Shown: in pieces, positions 8,259-17,623 of the stretch
How positions within the stretch are numbered: the stretch's first letter is position 1
How the letters are laid out: each line of letters begins with the position of its first letter
Source: Acinetobacter bereziniae LMG 1003 = CIP 70.12
GTDB lineage: Bacteria; Pseudomonadota; Gammaproteobacteria; Pseudomonadales; Moraxellaceae
Length of the DNA stretch: 64,000 nt
Direction of reading: 5' to 3'
NCBI RefSeq assembly: GCF_000368925.1
Contig: NZ_KB849755.1
Location: forward strand, 277,639 to 341,638
Translations under genes and position numbers: made by a program
Notes under the pieces: model-generated
The model's database searches: none
What the model was told of the DNA's origin: nothing
Seen by the model: the letters and a program-made list of their open reading frames with translations, nothing else

Positions 8259-8996
8259 GTGTCCGAGCACAATCTTCCAGTCCAAATCGCTGGCTTTTGG
8301 CAAGGCGCGAAAGATAGCCAAGCCATTATTTTTACCTACCTTCCTGTTTCTTTTGCCTTTGGCGTATCGGCAACTCAATTCGGGTTTAGTGCGTGGGAAG
8401 CACTCTTTTTGTCATGCTCCATGTATGCTGGTGCAAGTCAGTTTCTGGTGGTGGCATTATTAGGGAGTGGCACATCCATATGGATGACCGCACTCACCGT
8501 AATTGCCTTAGATATTCGTCATGTGCTTTATGGTCCAGCCTTACAAAACCTCATTCAAGATCGTTTAAACTTAAAAAAGACCGCAGTTTGGGCTTGGGGA
8601 CTAACGGATGAAGTATTTGCCGCAGGCATGATCAAACTGTCGCAACGTCGTCAAGAGTGGTCAGAATCATGGATGTTAGGACTCAGCCTATTTAGCTGGA
8701 TGTCATGGGCACTTGGTTCATTTTTAGGTGGATTATTTGCTGATCAAGTCACGCATTTGCCTCAGTTCTTACAAGCGGCATTAGACTTCCTACTTCCTGC
8801 TTTGTTCTTGAGCTTTTTATTAGCCGCTTTTGAAAGAAAGCATACTTTTGTGGTTATTGTCTCTTTAGTCGTTTCGGCTATGGCGTGTTATTTTATCAAT
8901 ATGTCAGCAGCAATTTTCATCGGTATTGCATCAGGTATTTTGGCGGGATTATTTAAATATTACATTTTAAAACAAAAAGATGAAGTGAGTATTTAA
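8259..8996 (+). CDS. azlC: AzlC family branched-chain amino acid exporter subunit
   Basis: AzlC and AzlD together export branched-chain amino acids (azaleucine resistance). The product has several hydrophobic helices and the AzlC core (GFWQGAKDSQAIIFTYLPVSFAFG, then MYAGASQFLVVALLGSG and DIRHVLYGPAL). GTG at 8259 with AGGTG just before it gives 245 residues, the usual family length. An upstream ATG at 8187 would add a stretch unlike the family. azlD follows one base after the stop, so the two form an operon. Confidence 0.9.
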   Translation: MSEHNLPVQIAGFWQGAKDSQAIIFTYLPVSFAFGVSATQFGFSAWEALFLSCSMYAGASQFLVVALLGSGTSIWMTALTVIALDIRHVLYGPALQNLIQDRLNLKKTAVWAWGLTDEVFAAGMIKLSQRRQEWSESWMLGLSLFSWMSWALGSFLGGLFADQVTHLPQFLQAALDFLLPALFLSFLLAAFERKHTFVVIVSLVVSAMACYFINMSAAIFIGIASGILAGLFKYYILKQKDEVSI

Positions 8997-8997
8997 C

Positions 8998-9333
8998 ATG
9001 GACTTACATATTATTCTGGTCGGTATTTTGGTAGGTATTGCAAACTTTGCCTCTCGCTTTGGTCCCTTTTATTTATTGCAAAAAAGCCAGCAACATCAAC
9101 AGTCACGTGGCTCAACATGGCTAAAAATAGCATTGGGCAGTATTGGTATTGCAGCGATCAGCTCAATGTTGATTGTTGCAACTCTTCCCCCGTTAATTGA
9201 AACACCCAATAAGAGTTTTGCGATGTTCGTCGGTTTTGTGGTACTGACAGGGTTGTACTTTAAATTTAAACGAATCGTTTTAGCGACGCTTATTGCAGCA
9301 CTCGCCTATGGTTTGGTCTATACCTATGTTTAA
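8998..9333 (+). CDS. azlD: AzlD family transport subunit
   Basis: A 111-residue membrane protein with four hydrophobic stretches, the small partner of AzlC. The start directly follows the azlC stop. It keeps the AzlD N-terminal pattern (GILVGIANFASRFGPFYLL). It is expected to work with AzlC in the inner membrane as an amino-acid exporter. Confidence 0.85.
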   Translation: MDLHIILVGILVGIANFASRFGPFYLLQKSQQHQQSRGSTWLKIALGSIGIAAISSMLIVATLPPLIETPNKSFAMFVGFVVLTGLYFKFKRIVLATLIAALAYGLVYTYV

Positions 9334-9576
9334 CATTCATCATGCTAAACCTTCTTTAAAAATCACCGTTTAGATTATGAAATCATTTCATTGAATGGTA
9401 AGGTGTTTTTAAAATAAAGAATCTTTTTGACCAACAATTTGTGCATTCTTAATTTTCATCACATTGTTTAAAGCACATTATAAAAACACATTAGGCTTCC
9501 TGCTGTAGTCAAAAAATGAGCATTCAATACTTTTAAATATTGATAAAATATAAATGTGGTCTTTCTACGGTAACAC

Positions 9577-9745
9577 GAGATGGATGTTGCGATTGTCGAA
9601 TGGAGGATATGAAAAAAAACAGGGCACTACTTTGTTTGCAGTGCAAGAATACGGTTAAAAAATGAGGTGAGCAAAGTGAAGCATCGCCTAAGTAAAACAA
9701 ATAATTTAAACTTAAGATGTTAAGCGTGGCATTACAAACTTGATC
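9577..9745. repeat. Decayed copy of an intergenic repeat family
   Basis: The 514-base gap 9334-9847 has no gene. Within it, GAGATGGATGTTGCGATTGT and the later GTGAAGCATCGCCTAAGTAA align by eye, in the same order, with 31034-31188 of the element at 30899-31368. No terminal inverted repeat is visible here, so it looks like a degraded copy. Confidence 0.5.
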
Positions 9746-9847
9746 TTTTTACATATCATTTCTATGTTATGGTAAATGTTTCATGATTGATAAAACTTAA
9801 CCACATTTAAAAAATCATCCTAAAGCTTATTTCGCAAGATTTCTATT

Positions 9848-10363
9848 ATGTTCATTGCACACTTACCTTCGGGTTATATTCTTGCCCGACTTCTTCATCA
9901 AAAATTCAAACAAACTAAAATCAGCCACAAAGCATTCTTTAGCATCATTATGCTTGGCGCTATCTTCCCAGATATAGATCTATTTTATTTTTATTTGTTT
10001 GACCACCGTTCTGTGCATCACCACAAATATTTTTTACATTGGTTTTCTTTTTGGATTCCAATTTTTGTTATTGCTTTAATTTATTTAGTGAAAACAAAAT
10101 ACAACTCTAAAATCGCATGGATGTTCAGCCTTTTTGCATCTGCCGCACTATTACATATTTTCTTAGATACTTTTGTCGGTGATGTTTGGCTATTTGCCCC
10201 TTTTATTGACCAGCCCTACGTCTTCTTTGAAGTAAGCGCACGTTATCAACCGTGGTGGCTCAACTTTATTTTTCATTGGTCTTTTTTTGTTGAAATTCTC
10301 ATTTGTATCATTGCATTGATACTTTTTATTCAAAACAGGAAAAAATTAAAAAAATCAATTTAG
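9848..10363 (+). CDS. Membrane-bound metal-dependent hydrolase, YdjM-like
   Basis: A 171-residue inner-membrane protein of the YdjM/DUF457 group. Putative metal ligands lie in the N-terminal His (FIAHLPSGY), in FPDIDLFYFYLFDHRSVHHHKYFLHW and in LLHIFLDTFVGDVWLFAPF. About five hydrophobic segments are present. In E. coli ydjM is LexA-regulated, but no LexA box was recognised here. The substrate is unknown. It is flanked on both sides by intergenic repeats. Confidence 0.75.
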   Translation: MFIAHLPSGYILARLLHQKFKQTKISHKAFFSIIMLGAIFPDIDLFYFYLFDHRSVHHHKYFLHWFSFWIPIFVIALIYLVKTKYNSKIAWMFSLFASAALLHIFLDTFVGDVWLFAPFIDQPYVFFEVSARYQPWWLNFIFHWSFFVEILICIIALILFIQNRKKLKKSI

Positions 10364-10417
10364 CCATTTATTTTTTATGCAAAGCATTGGAACACTTAAA
10401 AAAGTAGTGGCTTAACT

Positions 10418-10770
10418 TATATAACTGATGTTACGCAGTAACTCTAAAATTAAAATTTGGAGCTAGAAGAATGTGGATACACGAAAACGTCATCCGCAAT
10501 TGCTTGAGGCAGAACTCCTTCTAATAAGTAAAGTTTCTGCGAAACTTTGAATATTTTGACGATAGTGAACGAGTTCTGCGGTGAGCAGCGATACCGCTGC
10601 GCAAGATGATTGCCCTTGCGGAGCTTCGCTCCTCATGCCAAAACAAAAGTACCTCGAACCGAAGGCTATTCCATAAATTTAAACTTTGGATGTAAGACTC
10701 CGTCGTGTAAATTTAGCTTTTTCTTTTTCACCTACTTAATTTAAATCAAGTGCGTAACATCAGTTATATA
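10418..10770. repeat. MITE-like element with perfect 20-bp terminal inverted repeats
   Basis: TATATAACTGATGTTACGCA at 10418-10437 is the exact reverse complement of 10751-10770. The 313-base interior has no ORF but shares blocks with the element at 30899-31368: a (G/C)GGA...CGCTCCTCAT block near 10615-10640 and an AATTTAAACTTT block near 10676. It is a non-coding mobile-looking element filling the gap between the YdjM-like gene and purT. Confidence 0.7.
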
Positions 10771-10874
10771 AAAAAAGCTGTTAGACAATATCATTATTTT
10801 ATGTGAATCAACCCTGAACAGATGCCTGACTTCTGCTATGCTAACAATCCATAAGACAAGCATGGAAGAATCGC

Positions 10875-12083
10875 ATGAGCGTGACTATTGGTACCCCACT
10901 TCAATCATCTGCGTATAAAGTTTTATTGTTGGGCTCAGGTGAACTGGGTAAAGAAGTGGTGATTTCATTACAACGACTTGGTGTAGAAGTCCATGCGGCA
11001 GACCGCTACGAAAATGCACCTGCCATGCAAGTTGCTCATTTTTCTTATGCCTTAAATATGGCAGATGCAAATGAACTTAAAGCTTTAATCGAAAGAGTTA
11101 AGCCTCATCTGATTGTTCCAGAAATTGAAGCGATTGCCACACAAGTCTTGGTGGAAATTGAACAACAAAATATTGCCACTGTCATTCCTTCTGCTCAAGC
11201 AGTAAATCTGACCATGAATCGTGAAGGAATTCGACGTTTGGCTGCGGAAGAATTAGGCTTACCTACTTCTGCTTATCGTTTTGCAAATACTTTAGAAAGT
11301 TTCCGTTCTGCTTGTGATGATATTGGTTATCCGAACTTTGTAAAACCAGTGATGTCTTCCTCTGGTAAAGGACAATCTCGAGTAAAAGAATATGCTGAAG
11401 TCGATGCTGCTTGGGAATATGCACAAACAGGTGGTCGTGTAAACCAAGGTACGGTCATTGTCGAATCTCAAATTGACTTTGATTTTGAAATTACTTTACT
11501 TACTGTACGTGCGAAAAACCCTGAAACGGGCGAAATTGAGACCTCCTTTTGCGACCCGATTGGGCATCATCAAGATGCAGGAGATTATGTAGAAAGCTGG
11601 CAACCTCAAATCATGACTGAAGCCGCTTTAAATGAAGCAAAACGTATTGCCAATAAAGTCACTGTAGCCTTAGGTGGTTGTGGTATTTTTGGGGTAGAAC
11701 TGTTTGTAAAAGGCGATAAAGTATGGTTTAGTGAGGTGTCACCTCGCCCACACGATACTGGTTTAGTTACACTTGCATCTCAATTCCAAAGTGAATTTGA
11801 ATTGCATGCTCGTGCTATTTTAGGTTTGCCTGTCAATACCGAACGCCATAGTGTTGCCGCAAGTGCTGTCATCTATGCGGGTACCGATGCGAATAATCTT
11901 TCATTCTCTGGCTTAAATCTTGCTTTGCAAAACCCTGCTACAGATCTACGCCTTTTTGGTAAACCTGAAGGATTTAAACGTCGTCGTATGGGCGTTGCAA
12001 CTGCCCGTGCCGAAACGACAGACCAAGCACGTGAACTTGCACAAGAAGCAGCATCAAAAGTGACTGTTCATTTAAACAAATAG
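10875..12083 (+). CDS. purT: Formate-dependent phosphoribosylglycinamide formyltransferase
   Basis: Makes formyl-GAR from GAR, formate and ATP in purine synthesis, the alternative to PurN. The 402-residue protein has a preATP-grasp N-terminus (KVLLLGSGELGKEVVISLQRLG), an ATP-grasp domain (FVKPVMSSSGKGQS, later VELFVKGDKVWFSEVSPRPHDTG) and the C-terminal PurK/PurT module (LFGKPEGFKRRRMGVATA). Full length. The start has GGAAG before it. glnD follows 26 bases later on the same strand. Confidence 0.97.
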   Translation: MSVTIGTPLQSSAYKVLLLGSGELGKEVVISLQRLGVEVHAADRYENAPAMQVAHFSYALNMADANELKALIERVKPHLIVPEIEAIATQVLVEIEQQNIATVIPSAQAVNLTMNREGIRRLAAEELGLPTSAYRFANTLESFRSACDDIGYPNFVKPVMSSSGKGQSRVKEYAEVDAAWEYAQTGGRVNQGTVIVESQIDFDFEITLLTVRAKNPETGEIETSFCDPIGHHQDAGDYVESWQPQIMTEAALNEAKRIANKVTVALGGCGIFGVELFVKGDKVWFSEVSPRPHDTGLVTLASQFQSEFELHARAILGLPVNTERHSVAASAVIYAGTDANNLSFSGLNLALQNPATDLRLFGKPEGFKRRRMGVATARAETTDQARELAQEAASKVTVHLNK

Positions 12084-12109
12084 CCTATAAATTTGCGGAC
12101 AAAATATCC

Positions 12110-14776
12110 ATGATCAACACCTCTCCTCTGTTGGAATATGTAAGCGACAACAACGACATTAAAGCAATCAATCAATGGCGTAGTGATGTCGAACAACAGT
12201 TAAATGAGGCTTATGATCATGGAACAACCATACGTGAAATCGTTCGTGCTCGTTCAAATGTCGTAGATGAAGCCCTGATGTTTTTATGGAAACATTCGGG
12301 TTTAGATCAAACAGATTTAGGTTTGTTTGCTGTAGGTGGCTATGGTCGACGTGAGATGTTGCCCTACTCTGATGTAGACATCATGATTTTGTCGGAGGAA
12401 GACCTTTCCCCTGAACAAGAGCAGATCGTGACACAGTTTATTTCAACATTATGGGATGTGGGCAATTTCAAACCAGGTATCAGTGTACGTACCATCCGCA
12501 GTTGCTTTGAACAAGCCACGACTGATCTGACTGTAGCCACTTCTCTTATTGAAGCGCGCTTAATTATTGGTAATCAGCATTTAGCGAGATGGCCACGTCG
12601 AGTTGTTTCTCAGACTTGGACTGACAAAACGTTCTTTGATGCAAAAATGGCTGAACAAGCGCACCGCTATGCACAGCACAACAACACAGAAAGTAACTTA
12701 GAACCCGATATCAAAAATGCGCCGGGTGGTATTCGAGACATCAATCAAATTGGGTGGATTGCAAAACGTCATTTTCGTGTAAATCGTATTTACGATTTGG
12801 TTCATTTAGGTTTTATTTCTGAATTTGAGTTAGGCGTACTTGAAGAGGCTGAAAATTTTCTATGGGAAATTCGCCACCACTTGCACCGTTTAACCAAGCG
12901 TGATGAAAACCGTTTATTGTTTGATTATCAGCGTGATATTGCGGCTAAATTTGGCTATACACGAGAGGATGCCCATCATCCAAACTATCCGATTGAACAG
13001 TTCATGAAACGTTACTATCGGACAGCTCAACAGGTTTCCACGTTAAATGAAATGTTATTGGCATATTTCAATGAGTCAGTAATTACACCACGCTTACCAG
13101 ACTATGAGCGTAAAATTGAAAATATTAACGAACACTTCAAGCTGGTGGATGGCAAACTTGCGGTCCAACAACATAAAACATTCTCAGAAAATCCAAGTGC
13201 TATTTTAGAAATTTTCTATATCTTGGCAAATCGTCCTGAAATTGAAGGCATTCGTGCACGTACTTTACGTCTATTGACTTTAGCCGCAAAACGAATTGAT
13301 CAAGCTTTCAGAGATAATCCAAATCATCAAGCTTTGTTCATGGCAATTATTCGCTCACCCTATCGTTTATATGAAACGATGGTGGCAATGAAACGTTATG
13401 GAGTATTGGGCAATTATATTCCTGCATTTGGGCAAATTATGGGGCTAATGCAATATGATTTATTCCATATCTATACCGTCGATGCACATACGTTACTGTT
13501 AATCCGTAATTTAAATCGCTTTAAAGAGCCAGAGTTTGCCAAAGATTACCCTGTTGTAAGTTCAGTTTTTCAGCGTTTAGTCCGCCGTGATATCGTTTTC
13601 CTTGCTGCAATATTCCATGATATTGCCAAAGGACGTGGCGGTGACCACAGTGAACTGGGTGCTGAAGATGCGATTGAATTCTGTTTGGCACATGGATTTA
13701 CTGAGCGTGAATGTAATTTGGTGGCTTGGCTGATCCAAAATCATTTATTGATGTCGATGACTGCACAGAAAAAAGATATTTCTGACCCCGATGTAGTTAA
13801 AGAATTTGCCGAAAAACTCGGGGATATGGAGCATTTAGATTATCTTTACACACTGACTGTTGCCGATATCAATGCAACCAATCCAAAACTTTGGAACACT
13901 TGGCGCTCTTCTTTAATGCGTCAACTGTATACACATGCACGTGATGTGATTCGTTCAGGCTTAGGTCGTCCAGTGGACTACCAAATGCTGATTGAGGATA
14001 CTAAATTTTCAGCAAGTGAAGTATTGGTGGATGAATTCCCACTCGATCAAGTGGAAAAAGTTTGGCAAGAGTTGGGAGACGAGTACTTTCTCAAAGAATC
14101 AGCAGATGAAATTGCATGGCATACCCGCGCCATTTTGCAACACGGCGACAACCCTGCACCATTAGTGCTCATGCGTGCGCATCGAAAAGCAGCACAGGAT
14201 GCTGTTCAGATCTTTATTTACACTCAAGATCAACCTAACTTGTTTGCAACCACTGTTGCTATTTTAGATCGTATGAATCTTGACGTTCAAGATGCGCGTA
14301 TTATCACTGCAACCAAAGCGTTTAGTTTAGATACATATGTGGTTCTAGATCGTTTTGGTACTTTATTAACTGATCCAGAACGTGAAAACACGGTCAAACA
14401 GGCTTTAATTAAAGCCTTATCTGAATCAGATAAATACCCCGGTCTAATGCAGCGTCGCATTCCACGCCAACTTCGTCATTTTGATATTGAAAATACAGTC
14501 GATGTAACACTCAATGAAGCGTTACAGCAAAACATGGTTGAAATTTCAACTCTCGACCAACCCGGTTTACTTGCACGTGTTGGTGGTTTATTTATGATGC
14601 AAGGTTTAGATATCCATTCAGCTCGAATTGCTACACTTGGCGAAAAAGCAGAAGATATTTTCTTCGTCACTAAAAAAGATGGCACTCCTCTTACAGAAAC
14701 AGAAGCAGAAGTCTTTACCGCAAAATTAAAAGCGGCACTGGATGAAGCATCAAATCAAATCTGTGGGCAACATTAA
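12110..14776 (+). CDS. glnD: PII uridylyltransferase / uridylyl-removing enzyme
   Basis: Senses glutamine and attaches or removes UMP on PII, controlling glutamine synthetase and nitrogen regulation. The 888 residues run in the expected order: nucleotidyltransferase (GGYGRREMLPYSDVDIM, near 76-92), linker (NAPGGIRDINQIGW), HD hydrolase (FHDIAKGRGGDHSELG, near 503) and two ACT domains (from about 700 and about 809). Full length. dapC follows 28 bases later. Adjacent glnD-dapC is common in gammaproteobacteria. Confidence 0.97.
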   Translation: MINTSPLLEYVSDNNDIKAINQWRSDVEQQLNEAYDHGTTIREIVRARSNVVDEALMFLWKHSGLDQTDLGLFAVGGYGRREMLPYSDVDIMILSEEDLSPEQEQIVTQFISTLWDVGNFKPGISVRTIRSCFEQATTDLTVATSLIEARLIIGNQHLARWPRRVVSQTWTDKTFFDAKMAEQAHRYAQHNNTESNLEPDIKNAPGGIRDINQIGWIAKRHFRVNRIYDLVHLGFISEFELGVLEEAENFLWEIRHHLHRLTKRDENRLLFDYQRDIAAKFGYTREDAHHPNYPIEQFMKRYYRTAQQVSTLNEMLLAYFNESVITPRLPDYERKIENINEHFKLVDGKLAVQQHKTFSENPSAILEIFYILANRPEIEGIRARTLRLLTLAAKRIDQAFRDNPNHQALFMAIIRSPYRLYETMVAMKRYGVLGNYIPAFGQIMGLMQYDLFHIYTVDAHTLLLIRNLNRFKEPEFAKDYPVVSSVFQRLVRRDIVFLAAIFHDIAKGRGGDHSELGAEDAIEFCLAHGFTERECNLVAWLIQNHLLMSMTAQKKDISDPDVVKEFAEKLGDMEHLDYLYTLTVADINATNPKLWNTWRSSLMRQLYTHARDVIRSGLGRPVDYQMLIEDTKFSASEVLVDEFPLDQVEKVWQELGDEYFLKESADEIAWHTRAILQHGDNPAPLVLMRAHRKAAQDAVQIFIYTQDQPNLFATTVAILDRMNLDVQDARIITATKAFSLDTYVVLDRFGTLLTDPERENTVKQALIKALSESDKYPGLMQRRIPRQLRHFDIENTVDVTLNEALQQNMVEISTLDQPGLLARVGGLFMMQGLDIHSARIATLGEKAEDIFFVTKKDGTPLTETEAEVFTAKLKAALDEASNQICGQH

Positions 14777-14804
14777 TCTTTAATTCTATTGTGGTAATTG
14801 TTTC

Positions 14805-15974
14805 ATGAACGCTAGTTTGTCTTTATTACATCCCTATCCATTTGAAAAGTTAGCGCAACTTTTTCAGGATGTAAAACCCGCAGATTTACCTTTGATTCCA
14901 CTTTCTATTGGTGAGCCGAAGCATCCTGCACCTGAGTTTGTGAAGCAAGCGATCATTGATAATTTTCAGCATCTTTCAACTTATCCCAATAGTAAAGGTT
15001 TAGTTGAACTACGTGAAAGTATTGCACAATGGTTGAGTCGTCGCTTTCATCTCAACAGTATCAGTGCTGAAGATCATGTAATTCCTGTAACAGGCACCCG
15101 TGAAGGGATTTTTTCCTTTGTCCAAGCATTGATTAATCGTGATGATGCACCTTATGTGGTGATGCCGAATCCGTTTTATCAAATTTATGAAGGTGCAACA
15201 CTTTTAGCAGGTGCTCAGCCCTACTTTATCAACTGTACCGAAGAAAATGGTTATCTCGGTGATTTTGATGCTGTCCCTGCAGAAGTTTGGGAAAAAACCG
15301 CACTCTTGTTTGTTTGCACTCCTGGCAATCCCACTGGTGCAGTCCTTTCAAAAGACCAATTTAAAAAGCTGATTGCGCTTTCTGATCAATATGGTTTTGT
15401 GATTGCCTCTGATGAATGTTATTCAGAGTTGTGGTTTGATGAAGCACCTACTGGCTTACTGGAAGTTTGTGCTGAGTTAGGACGCGATGATTATAAAAAC
15501 TGCATTGTATTCCATTCGCTATCTAAGCGTTCTAATTTACCGGGTATGCGTTCAGGCTTTGTGGCTGGCGATGCGGCATTACTCAAACCTTATTTAAAAT
15601 TCCGTACTTATCACGGCGCTGCAATGCCTGTTCAACATCAATTGGCTTCGATTGTTGCTTGGAACGATGAGTCACATGTTGAAGAAAACCGTCAGTTATA
15701 TCGGGCAAAATTTGAGTTGTTCCAAAATGAATTAGGTCATCTTTTACCTTTACAAAAACCAGACGCTGGTTTTTATTACTGGTTAAAAGTCGATCATGAT
15801 GAAAACTTTGCCAAGATGCTCATGGAAAAAGCCAATATTAAAGTTTTACCTGGTCGCTACCTCTCGCGTGATACTGCACAAGGTAATCCGGGTGAAGGTC
15901 ATGTCCGTATGGCACTGGTTGCAGATATTGCACAATGTGAACAAGTGATACAACGTCTAAAAGCAATTTTGTAA
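14805..15974 (+). CDS. dapC: Succinyldiaminopimelate transaminase
   Basis: A PLP-dependent class I aminotransferase of lysine and peptidoglycan precursor synthesis. The 389 residues start with the DapC-type N-terminus (HPYPFEKLAQLF, then PLSIGEPKHPAPEFV). The PLP-binding lysine is in FHSLSKRSNLPGMRSGF, and FVCTPGNPTGAVLS and IASDECYSEL are the other cofactor motifs. The position after glnD supports DapC over other transaminases. A hairpin terminator follows directly. Confidence 0.93.
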   Translation: MNASLSLLHPYPFEKLAQLFQDVKPADLPLIPLSIGEPKHPAPEFVKQAIIDNFQHLSTYPNSKGLVELRESIAQWLSRRFHLNSISAEDHVIPVTGTREGIFSFVQALINRDDAPYVVMPNPFYQIYEGATLLAGAQPYFINCTEENGYLGDFDAVPAEVWEKTALLFVCTPGNPTGAVLSKDQFKKLIALSDQYGFVIASDECYSELWFDEAPTGLLEVCAELGRDDYKNCIVFHSLSKRSNLPGMRSGFVAGDAALLKPYLKFRTYHGAAMPVQHQLASIVAWNDESHVEENRQLYRAKFELFQNELGHLLPLQKPDAGFYYWLKVDHDENFAKMLMEKANIKVLPGRYLSRDTAQGNPGEGHVRMALVADIAQCEQVIQRLKAIL

Positions 15975-15982
15975 ACCACAAT

Positions 15983-16010
15983 AAAAATGCCCCAATCATG
16001 GGGCATTTTT
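15983..16010. terminator. Terminator after dapC
   Basis: AAAAATGCCCC/GGGGCATTTTT, a perfect 11-bp stem with a 6-base loop and a T-run. It is symmetrical and may also serve the TonB-receptor remnant on the other strand. Confidence 0.85.
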
Positions 16011-16020
16011 ATGATTGTTA

Positions 16021-16248
16021 TTAAAAATCAAAAACAGCACTTAGCATGAATGTTCGAGGTTGCCCTGCAACCAAATATCCATTGTTGGTATTTGACGTAC
16101 TGTTGATGTTGTCATATAAGCCAACAGATGACCAATCATTTTTATCAAACACATTATTCACACGGAAGTTAAACGTAGTCGGAGTTTGACCCAGTTTTGT
16201 TTTATATGTTGCACCAAGATCAAGCGTTGTCCAATCACCTACTGGTAT
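16021..16248 (-). pseudogene. C-terminal stump of a TonB-dependent receptor
   Basis: Reading the minus strand back from the TAA at 16021 gives about 75 codons with the hallmark end of a TonB-dependent receptor barrel: GDWTTLDLGATYKTKLG, then FNFRVNNVFDKNDW, then GQPRTFMLSAVFDF with a terminal Phe. There is no start codon; the frame closes at a stop at 16249, where a transposase remnant begins. About 90 percent of a normal receptor (roughly 700 residues) is missing. Such receptors usually import siderophores. Confidence 0.85.
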
Positions 16249-16419
16249 TTATATAAAATCAAGCACTTTGTAGAAAATATGTTTGTAGATTAAAGCAATA
16301 TAGAGGAATAGCCACTCGATATGAGAAGTTTAAATGGAACTATGAAATTTCTGTTGTATTCGCCTGTATCTTGATGGCTCTTGTAGGTTAAGTTATCAAT
16401 ACTAAATATCAACAGATCC
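16249..16419 (+). mobile_element. Remnant of an IS5-type insertion sequence (3' end of transposase)
   Basis: The plus strand encodes LYKIKHFVENMF in one frame (16249-16284) and CRLKQYRGIATRYEKFKWNY in the next (from 16284) to a TAA at 16389. Joined, they give Y-x2-K-x3-E-x6-K, the Y-(2)-R-(3)-E-(6)-K signature of IS4/IS5-family DDE transposases (Arg replaced by Lys), followed by the IATRY(D/E)K motif typical of IS5. A single lost T explains the frame change. ATCAACAGATCC at 16408-16419 may be the IS end. The 5' part is absent. Confidence 0.75.
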
Positions 16420-16471
16420 TAAGCTACATTTAGCTTATTAATTGAATATTATTAAAAAAAAGATTTGACGG

Positions 16472-17107
16472 CTATGCATTTTTTTTACTCAATAAAAGTG
16501 CAAATCCTGCTATTCCAAGCATCCCACTACAAATTCTATTAAACATTTTTTTTGCAGTTCTGGTTGAAAGTAACTTTTGGAGATTTAATCCTAAAAATGC
16601 ATAAATACTTATCGCTACTATTTCTAAAATAATAAAAACAACTCCAAGTATTAAAAACTGTTCACCAACAGGCGCAGTAGAAGATACAAATTGAGGTAAA
16701 AAAGCTGTAAAAATTAAAATTGCCTTTGGATTACCACCAGCAACAATAAACTCATGTCGCATAAGTGAAAGCTTACTAGGCTTTTTCACTAAAGATTTTT
16801 CACCATGTATAACCTGTTCTTCAGGTTCAATACGCCACAATTGGATAGCTAAATATATTAAGTACAATGCACCTAATACTTTAATAATAAGAAATAAGAA
16901 CTTTGATGTTGTAATAATTGTCGCCAAGCCTGCAGATGCTAAAAATATCATTATCACGAATGCAAATAAACGACCGATTCCTCCGACGAAGGAAGAGCTA
17001 AACCCATAATGAACAGCATTATGAACTGATAACATATTGTTAGAGCCTGGGATCATATTTAAAGCAAAACATGCTGGAATAAAAACTAATAAAGTTGTCC
17101 ACGTCAT
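16472..17107 (-). CDS. LysE/RhtB family amino-acid exporter
   Basis: A 211-residue inner-membrane protein with six hydrophobic segments and the LysE/RhtB N-terminal signature (FALNMIPGSNNMLSVHNAVHYG). The family exports amino acids such as homoserine, threonine or lysine. The substrate here is not known. It lies alone in an AT-rich patch between an IS remnant and a short coding-like fragment, which suggests acquired DNA. A second LysE-type gene is at 23572-24192. Confidence 0.88.
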   Translation of the reverse strand: MTWTTLLVFIPACFALNMIPGSNNMLSVHNAVHYGFSSSFVGGIGRLFAFVIMIFLASAGLATIITTSKFLFLIIKVLGALYLIYLAIQLWRIEPEEQVIHGEKSLVKKPSKLSLMRHEFIVAGGNPKAILIFTAFLPQFVSSTAPVGEQFLILGVVFIILEIVAISIYAFLGLNLQKLLSTRTAKKMFNRICSGMLGIAGFALLLSKKNA

Positions 17108-17623
17108 TTTAAATTACCAAACCTCAGCCCAATCTCTAAATTCAAATTTTTAATAGAGATAGGAAATACCATATTTAACATAAAATCTTTTATATCACCC
17201 TTCAAAAAACGAACTTTATACTAAAAGCTGAGCTATTGAAAATAATGAGTGTTTTACAAAATTTAGATTTTAGAATTCATTAAAATAGTTAGCTTAAGCA
17301 TCTCGCCAGATATAATATTTCTTGGCTTTTATAAAATCAAGCAGTAAACGCCACTGTAAGATAGTTTGATTTTCTTACATTACTAAGTAAAAAATCTCTT
17401 TACATATAAAGTGCTCCTCTAATTAGGTACTCTTCATTTAAATCAAAGGGTTAATTAAGTTTTATAAAAGTGTTGATTAAAACAGTACTTATCTTAATTA
17501 AACTTTCGATATAGTTGAATTTAAAAGTTTATATGAGGCTTATTTTATTTCAATTATAAACTCAGACATTCAATTTTTCATTTAAAAATGATATCTTTGC
17601 TCACCATATTTACCTAAAAATCA
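17108..17623. other. AT-rich gap with a possible gene fragment
   Basis: There is no intact gene in 515 bases. TATAAAATCAAGCA at 17330-17343 repeats 16252-16265, the start of the IS remnant. On the minus strand, 27 stop-free codons end at about 17294 (ILQWRLLLDFIKAKKYYIWRDA, then stop) without a start; this may be a gene stump or chance. The rest is featureless. Confidence 0.35.

Noticed and set aside
17294..17375. 27-codon coding-like stretch on the minus strand
   Set aside because: No start codon, too short and no recognised family; kept only as a note on the gap.
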